This document shows, piece after piece, positions 1 through 7,918 of a stretch of 10,926 nucleotides of DNA (within the stretch, counting starts at the first letter, position 1; the number at the start of each line of letters is the position of its first letter). The notes beneath the pieces were generated by a model that saw only the letters and a list, made by a program, of their open reading frames with translations, ran no database searches and had not been told where the DNA came from. This DNA comes from an uncultured Thermomicrobiales bacterium. GTDB taxonomy: Bacteria; Chloroflexota; Chloroflexia; Thermomicrobiales; UBA6265. The stretch is from positions 1 to 10,926 of the forward strand of contig CADCWJ010000327.1 in the NCBI GenBank assembly GCA_902806365.1, in the 5' to 3' direction. The translations under genes were made by a program, and so were the position numbers.

Positions 1-509
1 ACCATCCCGAGAAGATGGGGGATGTCCGCGAGCGGAGCGACGACCCGCGAGAGGCCGGTGACCCGCAGTCCGCTCCGTTCCACCAGGGCCAGGAGATCGC
101 GACGCCGGTAATGCCGGTGCCAGCCAGTCGGTTTCGTCTCGTGCGGTGCCTCGCCCCGGCTCGTGAACTCGGCGACATAGCGGTAGATGTTTGGTGCGTC
201 GAGCCAGGCGACCGGCCCCTCGGCGGGAACGCGAACGACGATCTCGCCGCCCGGTTCAAGGAGATCGGCGAGAGCCTTCAGCCACGCCTCCTCGTCCTGG
301 ACGTGCTCGAGCACGTCCAGCGCCCGGATCAGACGGAGCGAGCCGGGCCCGGTGGGGAAGGTGGGGTCGCCACCCCGCACCGATTGGGTGGCGGGGGAGA
401 CTGCCCCCGTCGTGGTGCAGACGATCGCCTCGATCTCAGGCTCCTTGCCGCGAAGCACGCGTCGGAGATCCATCGCCTGGCGCGGGACGAGCGTGGCTGG
501 AGGAGTCAT
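1..509 (-). CDS. SAM-dependent methyltransferase-like protein (partial, runs off left edge)
   Basis: The reading frame is open from ATG at 509 down to the left edge, giving 169 visible residues without a stop. The core is typical of class I methyltransferases: ALDVLEHV at about residues 63-70, then LLEPGGEIVVRVP, matching the acidic strand-4 motif and the PGG turn before strand 5. A conserved-looking stretch (NIYRYV, later TGWHRHY) follows. An in-frame stop lies upstream with no other ATG, GTG or TTG between, so ATG 509 is the first possible start. This is odd: about 60 residues precede DVLEH, and no glycine-rich SAM loop (GxGxG) is visible in them, so the fold seems to lack its first strand-loop or to be highly divergent. 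No strong Shine-Dalgarno is seen. The gene is divergent from the next gene. Substrate unknown. The methyltransferase-like fold is fairly sure; activity is not. Confidence 0.75.
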   Translation of the reverse strand, partial: MTPPATLVPRQAMDLRRVLRGKEPEIEAIVCTTTGAVSPATQSVRGGDPTFPTGPGSLRLIRALDVLEHVQDEEAWLKALADLLEPGGEIVVRVPAEGPVAWLDAPNIYRYVAEFTSRGEAPHETKPTGWHRHYRRRDLLALVERSGLRVTGLSRVVAPLADIPHLLGM

Positions 510-663
510 CGTGGCGCTGTCTCGTTCCGGGAGATCGGTTGCCTGCCCATGTGGATCATCTGCCGTTTTCCCCTTCCTGTGCTTTGCATCGTCGCGTGCA
601 GGGTACTACGCTCACGGTGGAAACTCCGCTTCCGACCCCGCCGCATCGTACGGAGAACGCCCG

Positions 664-1419
664 ATGGACGTCGTTTCCCTGCATCCGCTCCGGCTCGGGA
701 TCGCCGAGCGCTACGTAGCGGCCCTCGAAGGAACACGCGAACCGGATCCAGGCTGGTCCGCATGGTGGAGCGCGGACCTGCGCGGGGCGCTGGTGCGAGC
801 CCGCGCGGGCGACGAGCGAGCCGCCAACCAGATCAGCCTGGGCCTGGCCTGGGCACTGGCCGATGGCGAGGCCAGCTATCTGATTCCGGGGTTCGGCCTG
901 ACGATCTGGGAGGCGCGGATCGACCGCGGGATCGGCATGTTGCTGCGTCCCCCCTCACGCCTGTTCCTCGATGCGGGGTTGAACCCGGAGACCGCACGCG
1001 CGATGCCGATCCGGCTCGATCTCCAGATGGGGATGATGGGCGGCGCCTACGTCCCGCCGCGGCTGGTGCCGCAACTGCATGAGTTGCTGGAAACACGGTT
1101 CGAGCGAACGGTGCGCCGCCTGGTCGAGGCCGATTACGACCCAGTGGCGGTTCTGGGACCGGTGCACGACGCGGTCGAACAGGCGCGGACGCACGGCCAC
1201 GGCCTGTTCGAGGCACTGGATGCGTTCGGCCCCGACGGTCAGGGAATGCCTGGCATGCGGGTCATCATGGCCGATCCCAGGCGAGTCGACAAGGCGCTCC
1301 GGCAGCGCATCGAGGCCGCCCAGCGGGCACCCAAAAAGCCGGGATTGCTGGTGCGGTTGCTGGGCCGCGCGCCGGCGTCGCATCCGGTCTCGGAGAACGG
1401 CCACCTCCACAAGGAGTAG
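664..1419 (+). CDS. Hypothetical protein, 251 aa, no recognised domain
   Basis: I do not recognise this protein. ATG 664 has GGAGA at 652-656 with a 7-base gap, a good ribosome binding site, and it ends with TAG at 1417-1419. Visible features: a tryptophan-rich segment near residues 31-36 (WSAWW), a long helical middle (about 37-70), a stretch with several methionines and glycines (about 114-130, containing QMGMMGG), an amphipathic helix-rich region (131-185), and a basic C-terminal tail (about 205-237, KALRQRIEAAQRAPKKP). No signal peptide or convincing membrane span is seen, so it is probably cytoplasmic. It lies directly before the hrcA promoter and is divergent from the methyltransferase-like gene. 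Codon use is similar to its neighbours. It is probably a lineage-restricted protein; the coding call is fairly firm, the function unknown. Confidence 0.72.
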   Translation: MDVVSLHPLRLGIAERYVAALEGTREPDPGWSAWWSADLRGALVRARAGDERAANQISLGLAWALADGEASYLIPGFGLTIWEARIDRGIGMLLRPPSRLFLDAGLNPETARAMPIRLDLQMGMMGGAYVPPRLVPQLHELLETRFERTVRRLVEADYDPVAVLGPVHDAVEQARTHGHGLFEALDAFGPDGQGMPGMRVIMADPRRVDKALRQRIEAAQRAPKKPGLLVRLLGRAPASHPVSENGHLHKE

Positions 1420-1473
1420 AGTCCGAGGGGTGCGGCTCACGACTGGCCGGAGCCAAGGTGGCATGCCCGCACC

Positions 1474-1503
1474 TTGACAGTAACCGGTCAACGTTGCTAT
1501 CCT
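1474..1503 (+). promoter_or_regulatory. Sigma-70-type promoter of the hrcA-grpE-dnaK operon
   Basis: A perfect -35 hexamer TTGACA lies at 1474-1479 and a -10 hexamer TATCCT at 1498-1503, with an 18-base spacer. Transcription would start near 1510, immediately before or at the first base of the CIRCE operator. This is the classical arrangement for HrcA repression of a vegetative promoter. Confidence 0.8.
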
Positions 1504-1510
1504 CTTCGCA

Positions 1511-1537
1511 TTAGCACTCGCGCAGCGAGAGTGCTAA
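1511..1537 (+). promoter_or_regulatory. CIRCE operator (HrcA binding site)
   Basis: The sequence shows a perfect inverted repeat: TTAGCACTC at 1511-1519, a 9-base spacer at 1520-1528, and GAGTGCTAA at 1529-1537. This equals the canonical 9-9-9 CIRCE consensus with no mismatch. It sits at the predicted transcription start and ends 21 bases before hrcA, so the element is also in the 5' untranslated RNA, as in Bacillus-type class I heat-shock operons. HrcA bound here should block initiation; heat stress, which titrates GroEL and inactivates HrcA, should release it. Confidence 0.96.
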
Positions 1538-1558
1538 CCGGGTCAGGAGCGTGATGGA

Positions 1559-2602
1559 GTGGAGCCAGTTCAGCAAGCGTTCGCGCCGCTCACGGAGCGC
1601 CAGCGCGCCATTCTGAAATTGATCGTCCAGGAGTATGTCGCATCCGGACGCGCGGTCGGGTCGAGAACCTTGACCGAGCGGCACGCGGTCGGCGTCTCCT
1701 CCGCCACCATTCGCCATGAGATGGTCGAGCTCGAGCATGCCGGATACCTCCAGCAGCCGCACACATCCGGCGGGCGCATCCCCACCGATCAGGGATACCG
1801 GTATTACGTGCATCACCTGATGGGGGCGCCGGAGCTGTCATCGGGCGACCAGATCATGATCCGGCACCAGTTTCGCCAGGTGGAGTTCCAGCTCGATCAA
1901 TGGGTTGATTTCGCGGCAGCGGTACTGGCGGAAACGGCGGGCACGGTCTCGATCGTTACCGCGCCGCGGACCATGGTGGCGCGGCTCAGGCATTTCGAGC
2001 TGATCTCGCTGCAGCCCCGGCTCTCGCTGTTGATCCTCGTCACCCAGGAGTCGGCGGTCCGCCAGATGATGGTCCATCTGCCGGAAGACAGCGATCAGGC
2101 GGAGCTGAGCCGCCTGGCGGAGACGCTGGTCGCGGTCAGCAAGGGGCTCTCGGCGGATGAGATCGAGGGCCACGTGATCGGGGCCTCGGAACTCGGCCGG
2201 TACGTGCTGGAGCAAGTGACGATCGGCCTGCGGGGGCTCAATTCGGTCGAGCGGACGCAGATCCGGCATTCGGGCATCGAAAGCATCCTGAACCAGCCGG
2301 AGTTCGCCGGGACCGAGGCGCAAAGCGTGCTTGAGCTATTGCGGGGCGGCTCGCTGTTGAGTGCGGTACTGCCGCAACTGTCGATGGCGAACGATGTTCA
2401 GGTCTTCATCGGCGACGAAAATCCCGCCGACGCGCTCCGCCGGTTCGGGGTCGTGATGTCAACGTATGGAATCGACGATGAGGTGATGGGCATCCTCGGT
2501 GTACTCGGTCCGACCCGCATGGCGTACTGGCGCTCGATCTCGTCCGTTCGCTATATGGCTCGCCTGATGAGTGACCTGATGGAAGACCTGTACTCGGCCT
2601 GA
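1559..2602 (+). CDS. hrcA: Heat-inducible transcription repressor HrcA
   Basis: HrcA represses class I heat-shock operons by binding CIRCE as a dimer. The N-terminal winged helix-turn-helix is clear: LTERQRAILKLIVQEYVASG near residues 11-30, the recognition segment SSATIRHEM at 47-55, and the wing and linker motif PHTSGGRIPTDQGYRYYV at 67-84. The remainder is the expected GAF-like dimerisation/inserted-domain part, and the 347-residue length is normal for the family. The start is GTG 1559 with AGGAG at 1545-1549; an ATG at 1554 is out of frame. It is the first gene of the operon, 21 bases after a perfect CIRCE, so it is autoregulated. No defect is visible. Very confident. Confidence 0.97.
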   Translation: MEPVQQAFAPLTERQRAILKLIVQEYVASGRAVGSRTLTERHAVGVSSATIRHEMVELEHAGYLQQPHTSGGRIPTDQGYRYYVHHLMGAPELSSGDQIMIRHQFRQVEFQLDQWVDFAAAVLAETAGTVSIVTAPRTMVARLRHFELISLQPRLSLLILVTQESAVRQMMVHLPEDSDQAELSRLAETLVAVSKGLSADEIEGHVIGASELGRYVLEQVTIGLRGLNSVERTQIRHSGIESILNQPEFAGTEAQSVLELLRGGSLLSAVLPQLSMANDVQVFIGDENPADALRRFGVVMSTYGIDDEVMGILGVLGPTRMAYWRSISSVRYMARLMSDLMEDLYSA

Positions 2603-2671
2603 CCGGTATCGACGTATGGAGTGCGACGCGCCGCCGGAGGTGCCGGAAGTTCGTGCGACCGGCGTAATCCT

Positions 2672-2675
2672 GGAG
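2672..2675 (+). promoter_or_regulatory. Ribosome binding site deciding the grpE start
   Basis: GGAG lies 6 bases before ATG 2682. An in-frame ATG at 2616 has no comparable upstream Shine-Dalgarno, so this site favours the shorter GrpE. Confidence 0.6.
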
Positions 2676-2681
2676 CAACAG

Positions 2682-3326
2682 ATGACAGAGACAGAAAGCC
2701 AACCATTGAACAGCGATACGAAAGAGGACGATAGCCCGCTACCGGGTTCCGGGCGCGCTACCAGCGTCGGTGTAGACGAGTCGGATCCGACATTCGATGC
2801 GGTGGGTTTGCCGGAAAACGATGTCGACCAGGAAGACGTTGACCAGCTCAGTGTCGTGATGGCCGAGCGAGACGAGTTCCTCGACCAGTTGCAACGGAGC
2901 CGTGCCGAGTTCGCGAACTTCCGGCGCCGAAACGACCAGGAGCGGGCGATGCTTCGCCAGCTCGTCGGCCGGGATGTGCTCTCGCAGTTCCTGCCGGTGA
3001 TCGATGATCTCGATCGCGCGCTGGCGGCGATCCCGGAGTCCGAACGCGGCAGCGGCTGGGTCAAGGGTGTCTCGATGATTCAGGCCAAGCTCAACGGAAC
3101 CGTGGAACGGCTCGGCGTGACCAGGGTCGACGCGCTGCACAAGCCGTTCGATCCGGCATTCCACGAGGCGGTCGCGACGGAACCTGGCTCGTCGGGAAGC
3201 CATGTCGTCGAGATTTACCAGAACGGATACACGCTTGGGGACATGCTCGTGCGGCCGGCGATGGTGAAGACGGGCGATGCCCTGCCGGGCGCCACCGAGG
3301 ACGCCGACGTGACCTTCGATGCCTGA
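2682..3326 (+). CDS. grpE: Nucleotide exchange factor GrpE
   Basis: GrpE is the cytoplasmic dimeric co-chaperone that releases ADP from DnaK. From ATG 2682 it has 214 residues, a normal length. Residues 1 to about 50 form an acidic, low-complexity tail. A long helix (about 50-110) follows, with the family hallmark RSRAEFANFRRR at 72-83. Next comes the dimerising helical bundle (SQFLPVIDDLDRALAAIP), and then the C-terminal beta domain with FDPAFHEAV and GYTLGDMLVRPAMV from 182. ATG 2616, in frame, would add 22 residues, but its ribosome binding site is poor. It follows hrcA by 79 bases (13 with the longer start) and precedes dnaK, so it is co-transcribed under CIRCE control. The identity is firm; the start is less so. 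Confidence 0.95.
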   Translation: MTETESQPLNSDTKEDDSPLPGSGRATSVGVDESDPTFDAVGLPENDVDQEDVDQLSVVMAERDEFLDQLQRSRAEFANFRRRNDQERAMLRQLVGRDVLSQFLPVIDDLDRALAAIPESERGSGWVKGVSMIQAKLNGTVERLGVTRVDALHKPFDPAFHEAVATEPGSSGSHVVEIYQNGYTLGDMLVRPAMVKTGDALPGATEDADVTFDA

Positions 3327-3384
3327 TCGCCATTCCTCAACATTCATGAATTGTCATGCAGTTGTTCTCTCGTTCGGACAGTCT

Positions 3385-3402
3385 GGCGGCGGAGCGGCCG
3401 CC
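3385..3402 (+). other. GC-rich stem-loop in the grpE-dnaK gap
   Basis: GGCGGC at 3385-3390 pairs with GCCGCC at 3397-3402 around a 6-base loop, 9 bases before the dnaK Shine-Dalgarno. No T-tract follows, so it is not an intrinsic terminator. It may protect or help process the downstream dnaK message; this role is inference. Confidence 0.35.
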
Positions 3403-3426
3403 GCAACATAACAGGAGACTTAACCC

Positions 3427-5370
<1,944 letters not shown>

Positions 5371-5410
5371 AGTCCGGTCTCCATCGCTCGTGGCCCGCTG
5401 ATGGGCGCAG

Positions 5411-5440
5411 CGCGGGTCAGGGAACGTTCCCTGGCCCGCG
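5411..5440 (+). terminator. Terminator hairpin after dnaK
   Basis: A 15-bp stem is formed by 5411-5425 and 5426-5440 (CGCGGGTCAGGGAAC with GTTCCCTGGCCCGCG), with one G-T wobble. In RNA the central bases open to make the loop. A T-rich but broken tract (TTGGCGTTTA, 5441-5450) follows. It lies 41 bases after the dnaK stop and closes the heat-shock operon. The weak T-tract leaves efficiency uncertain. Confidence 0.7.
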
Positions 5441-5472
5441 TTGGCGTTTAATCTCTGCGCTCTCCAGGCCGT

Positions 5473-5478
5473 TACAAT
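5473..5478 (+). promoter_or_regulatory. Possible -10 element for the carboxylase genes
   Basis: TACAAT lies 59 bases before the carboxylase start and just after the dnaK terminator, where a new promoter is expected. No good -35 hexamer is found at 16-18 bases; TTTAAT at 5447-5452 is 20 bases away. The call rests on the -10 alone. Confidence 0.3.
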
Positions 5479-5536
5479 CCGGGTGCGCAGGCAGGCAACG
5501 TCGTGTCACGTCCGGCGGGACGACGCGGAATGAGGG

Positions 5537-7147
5537 ATGAGATTGGCAAAGGTGACCGCCGGGACGTCCGGCTCCAAAGTGGCTCCGGACGGTGTCGATC
5601 CTGGCTCCCGATCAAAGGCAGGCCGTTTACGTGGCTTGCGCGCAGAGATCGAATCGCAACGGGACGCCGCGTCGAAGAAGCAGCAGACGAGAGGCAAGCG
5701 GAGCGCTCATGATCGGGTGCTGGCACTGGTCGACGAGGGGTCGTTCACCGAGATCGACCCGTTCGTGCGCCACCGGGCCACCCAGTTCGGGATGGAACGG
5801 ACGCGTCCGTTCGGCGATGGGGTCGTGATCGGGTTCGGCGCGATCGACGGTCGAAAGGTCGCGATCTTCTCGCAGGATTTCACGGTTTACGGCGGATCGC
5901 TCGGCGAAGCGTATGCCGAGAAGATGGTGAAGCTGATGGATCTCGCGGAGCGTTACGGCTGCCCGGTCATCGGCATCAACGATTCGGCGGGAGCGCGAAT
6001 CCAGGAGGGCGTCGAGGGCCTCGCCGGATATGGGGAGGTCTTCTTCCGCAATGTCCGTGCGTCCGGCGTCGTTCCTCAGATCTCGATCATTGCCGGACCG
6101 TGCGCGGGCGGCGCGGTCTACTCGCCGGCGATGACCGATTTCATCTTCATGGTCGAGGGCATCGGCCAGATGTTCATCACCGGGCCGGACGTGATCAGGA
6201 CCGTGACCGGCGAGGAGGTCACGCAGGAGGCGCTCGGTGGGGCGGCCACCCATTCCGAAACCACCGGCGTGGCGCATTTCGTGGCGCACGACGAGGCGGA
6301 TCTGGTCGAGCAGGTCCGCGAGCTGCTTTCGTTCATTCCCGCCAACAATCTTGACGATGCGCCATACATCCCTCCGGCGGACGATCCGGCCCGGGAAGAT
6401 GTGGAGCTCGATACGCTCGTCCCGGAGACGAACACGCGCCCGTACGACATGCACGATGTCCTCGAAACAATCCTCGATGACGGGGAGTTCCTGGAGGTCC
6501 AGCCCGCGCACGCGAGGAACATCATCGCCGGCTTCGGGCGTCTCGACGGACACAGCGTCGGTATCGTGGCAAACCAGCCGAACGTGCTGGCGGGCACGCT
6601 GGATATTGCCGCGAGCATCAAGGCTGCCCGGTTCGTCCGGTTTTGCGATGCGTTCAATATCCCGCTCGTGACGTTCGTCGATGTGCCGGGCTTCCTGCCC
6701 GGCGCGGAGCAGGAATACGCCGGGATCATCCGTCACGGCTCGAAACTGCTCTACGCCTATTGCGAGGCGACCGTTCCCAAGATCACGGTAATTACGCGCA
6801 AGGCCTACGGGGGAGCCTACGTCGTGATGTGCTCGAAGCACATCGGCGCGGACCTCAATCTTGCCTGGCCAACGGCAGAGATTGCGGTGATGGGGCCGAG
6901 CGCCGCGGTTGGGCTCGTCTTCCGTCGCGAGCTGGCCGCCACCGACGATCCGGCGGCGCGGCGAGAGGAGCTCGTCGCCGAGTACGAGGAGTTGTTCGCG
7001 AGCCCTTACCAGGCCGCTTCGCGCGGGTACATCGACGACGTGATCGAGCCCCGCACGACACGCCGCCGGCTGATCGAGGCACTCGACCTCGCGCGCTCCA
7101 AGCGCGTCGCCGTTCCCCGCCGCAAGCACGGGAACATTCCGCTGTGA
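5537..7147 (+). CDS. Acyl-CoA carboxylase carboxyltransferase (beta) subunit, PccB/AccD5 family
   Basis: This family transfers carboxyl from carboxybiotin to acetyl-, propionyl- or related acyl-CoA, giving malonyl- or methylmalonyl-CoA. The 536-residue protein has two crotonase-like halves. In the first are INDSAGARIQEG from about 147 and the oxyanion-type motif GPCAGGA at 187-193. In the second are GFLPGAEQE at 385-393, KAYGGAYV at 422-429 and AWPTAEIAVMG. It ends KHGNIPL, very typical of the family. The residue after GGAY, an Asp in classical propionyl-CoA carboxylases, is Val429 here, so the substrate is not settled. The start ATG 5537 has GGAA 6 bases upstream; nearby GTG or TTG starts are possible, and the first 45 residues are basic and poorly conserved. 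Its TGA overlaps the next gene by 4 bases. The biotinylated alpha subunit is not in the window. Confidence 0.93.
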   Translation: MRLAKVTAGTSGSKVAPDGVDPGSRSKAGRLRGLRAEIESQRDAASKKQQTRGKRSAHDRVLALVDEGSFTEIDPFVRHRATQFGMERTRPFGDGVVIGFGAIDGRKVAIFSQDFTVYGGSLGEAYAEKMVKLMDLAERYGCPVIGINDSAGARIQEGVEGLAGYGEVFFRNVRASGVVPQISIIAGPCAGGAVYSPAMTDFIFMVEGIGQMFITGPDVIRTVTGEEVTQEALGGAATHSETTGVAHFVAHDEADLVEQVRELLSFIPANNLDDAPYIPPADDPAREDVELDTLVPETNTRPYDMHDVLETILDDGEFLEVQPAHARNIIAGFGRLDGHSVGIVANQPNVLAGTLDIAASIKAARFVRFCDAFNIPLVTFVDVPGFLPGAEQEYAGIIRHGSKLLYAYCEATVPKITVITRKAYGGAYVVMCSKHIGADLNLAWPTAEIAVMGPSAAVGLVFRRELAATDDPAARREELVAEYEELFASPYQAASRGYIDDVIEPRTTRRRLIEALDLARSKRVAVPRRKHGNIPL

Positions 7148-7422
7148 CCGTCAGCGAGCGAGACGCCCGCGACGAATCGCGCGACGACCGACTGATCGTG
7201 CGGATTCACCCGGAACCTGCCGCCGAGGAGATGGCCGCGATCGTCGGAGCTGTTGCCGCCATCACCACGGTCCTTGTTTCTCCCGGAATGGACGAACTGC
7301 CGGTGCCGTCATCGAACAGGTGGGCGCGAGCCGGCCGGGCCGAAGCCCTGCGTGTTCCATTGCAGCCGCCGTCAGGGCCGGCCAATGAGGTCTTGACAGG
7401 GTCGAACCGAAACATATACTAG
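7144..7422 (+). CDS. Acyl-CoA carboxylase epsilon-like small subunit (92 aa)
   Basis: This small gene begins with GTG at 7144, sharing GTGA with the carboxylase stop, the typical sign of translational coupling. It gives 92 residues. Residues 17-37 (LIVRIHPEPAAEEMAAIVGAV) and 60-70 (WARAGRAEALR) match the pattern of acyl-CoA carboxylase epsilon subunits: a short strand, Pro, then EE-AA in a helix, and later a Trp followed by basic residues. In actinobacteria such epsilon subunits bind and stabilise the beta subunit and raise its activity. The acidic, Arg-rich N-terminus and Pro-rich linker are poorly conserved. The last 10 codons overlap a strong promoter and the stop TAG (7420-7422) overlaps its -10 element, so the C-terminal residues may be constrained by DNA function. 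The coupling is solid; family membership rests on my pattern recognition. Confidence 0.72.
   Translation: MTVSERDARDESRDDRLIVRIHPEPAAEEMAAIVGAVAAITTVLVSPGMDELPVPSSNRWARAGRAEALRVPLQPPSGPANEVLTGSNRNIY
7393..7420 (+). promoter_or_regulatory. Strong sigma-70-type promoter driving the riboswitch and terC
   Basis: A perfect -35 TTGACA lies at 7393-7398 and -10 TATACT at 7415-7420, with a 16-base spacer. Transcription should start near 7427, just before the P1 helix of the riboswitch. It lies inside the 3' end of the epsilon-like gene. Confidence 0.82.
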
Positions 7423-7426
7423 GTCT

Positions 7427-7537
7427 CAATAGGGGGAGTAACCCGACTCCGTTGTACGGAGCGAAACATCGATCGTCACTTCGTGCGGTTACCGCACCGG
7501 TCGGTGTTGCGAGAGCCTTCTCGCCGGCCAGACCCTG
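7427..7537 (+). ncRNA. yybP-ykoY riboswitch aptamer (Mn2+-sensing)
   Basis: The conserved core is recognisable: GGGGGAGTAAC at 7432-7442; a hairpin CTCCG/CGGAG (7447-7451 with 7457-7461); CGAAACA; TCGTCACTTCG at 7473-7483; hairpin GTGCGG/CCGCAC (7483-7488 with 7492-7497) followed by CGG; the return helix AACATCGA/TCGGTGTT (7465-7472 with 7501-7508); hairpin CGAGA/TCTCG (7510-7514 with 7519-7523); and GGCCAGACC. The P1 helix is TAGGG (7430-7434) with CCCTG (7533-7537). The order and loop sequences match known members of the class, which bind Mn2+ and often precede TerC/Alx-type genes, as here. An intrinsic terminator overlaps P1, so this should be an ON switch: metal stabilises P1, preventing termination. 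The assignment is by eye, without a covariance search. Confidence 0.88.
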
Positions 7538-7569
7538 GCTCATCCAATTGGATGGAGCCGGGGTTTTTT
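7533..7569 (+). terminator. Riboswitch expression-platform intrinsic terminator
   Basis: The 5' arm 7533-7545 (CCCTGGCTCATCC) pairs with 7550-7563 around the loop AATT, with one bulged G (7554) and one G-T pair, followed by TTTTTT at 7564-7569. The first five bases of the 5' arm are exactly the 3' strand of riboswitch P1, so the two helices exclude each other. It should also stop readthrough from the carboxylase genes. Confidence 0.88.
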
Positions 7570-7583
7570 GTGTGCCCGGCTCC
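7554..7583 (+). other. Competing hairpin over the terminator 3' arm
   Basis: GGAGCCGGG at 7554-7562 is perfectly complementary to CCCGGCTCC at 7575-7583, with the T-tract in the 12-base loop. It would take up the 3' arm of the terminator when the 5' arm is held in P1. It can form only after the polymerase passes the T-tract, so its role (RNA stability or locking the ON state) is inference; chance GC complementarity is possible. Confidence 0.45.
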
Positions 7584-7907
7584 CAGCGGAAAGGCACTCC
7601 CCATGCTTGACGACCTGCTCGAACACCTCCACCCTGGGCCCCACGCGCCCTCCGCAGCCTCGTCGCTCGACTGAGCCAGTCGAATGCTGATGACGCGGAT
7701 GGCCGCCCCTCCGGCGAGATCGCCACGAGCTCCCGGCGAGGGCTTGACGGCCGGTGCCCCCTTGCCGGTGAACAGCCGGGCCGGGTAGCTCCTGGCCGGT
7801 TCCAATCGCTCCGGATGCCGATACCCTCGATGAACTTCCCGAATCTCGACGCCGCCCGCGGACCCGAAGCCGGGCATGCGGGAGCGTCTGCCCTTGATAC
7901 CGAATGA
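7584..7907 (+). other. Leader region between riboswitch and terC, no gene recognised; possible inserted repeat
   Basis: About 330 bases separate the terminator from the terC ribosome binding site. Short open frames occur on both strands, but none has a recognisable protein or a good start. Visible structure: a 7-bp hairpin TCGACTG/CAGTCGA (7667-7673 with 7677-7683), several GCCGG-rich repeats around 7750-7800, and an 8-base inverted pair GCCCGGCT (7574-7581) with AGCCGGGC (7868-7875) that almost frames the region. This could be a small non-coding insertion (MITE- or REP-like) placed between switch and gene, or simply a long leader. No transposase or target duplication is seen. Confidence 0.3.
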
Positions 7908-7908
7908 C

Positions 7909-7913
7909 AGGAG
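7909..7913 (+). promoter_or_regulatory. Ribosome binding site deciding the terC start
   Basis: AGGAG lies 5 bases before ATG 7919. An in-frame ATG at 7904 precedes this site and has no ribosome binding site of its own, so 7919 is preferred. Confidence 0.75.
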
Positions 7914-7918
7914 ACCGC

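Noticed and set aside
582..609. Possible promoter (TTTGCA and TACTAC) before the 664 gene
   Set aside because: Spacer of only 15 bases and weak hexamers; not better than chance.
15..1082. 355-codon plus-strand frame at the left end
   Set aside because: It covers both the antisense of the methyltransferase frame and an alternative frame of the 664-1419 gene; its product resembles nothing and is Arg-rich.
1434..1454. GGCTC/GAGCC dyad after the 664-1419 gene
   Set aside because: Five base pairs with an 11-base loop and no T-tract; too weak for a terminator call.
3342..3351. 10-base palindrome ATTCATGAAT between grpE and dnaK
   Set aside because: Short, no partner site or promoter around it; not enough to call an operator.
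5627..7129. 500-codon open frame on the minus strand opposite the carboxylase
   Set aside because: Arg/Asp/His-rich shadow of a clearly identified carboxyltransferase gene on the plus strand.
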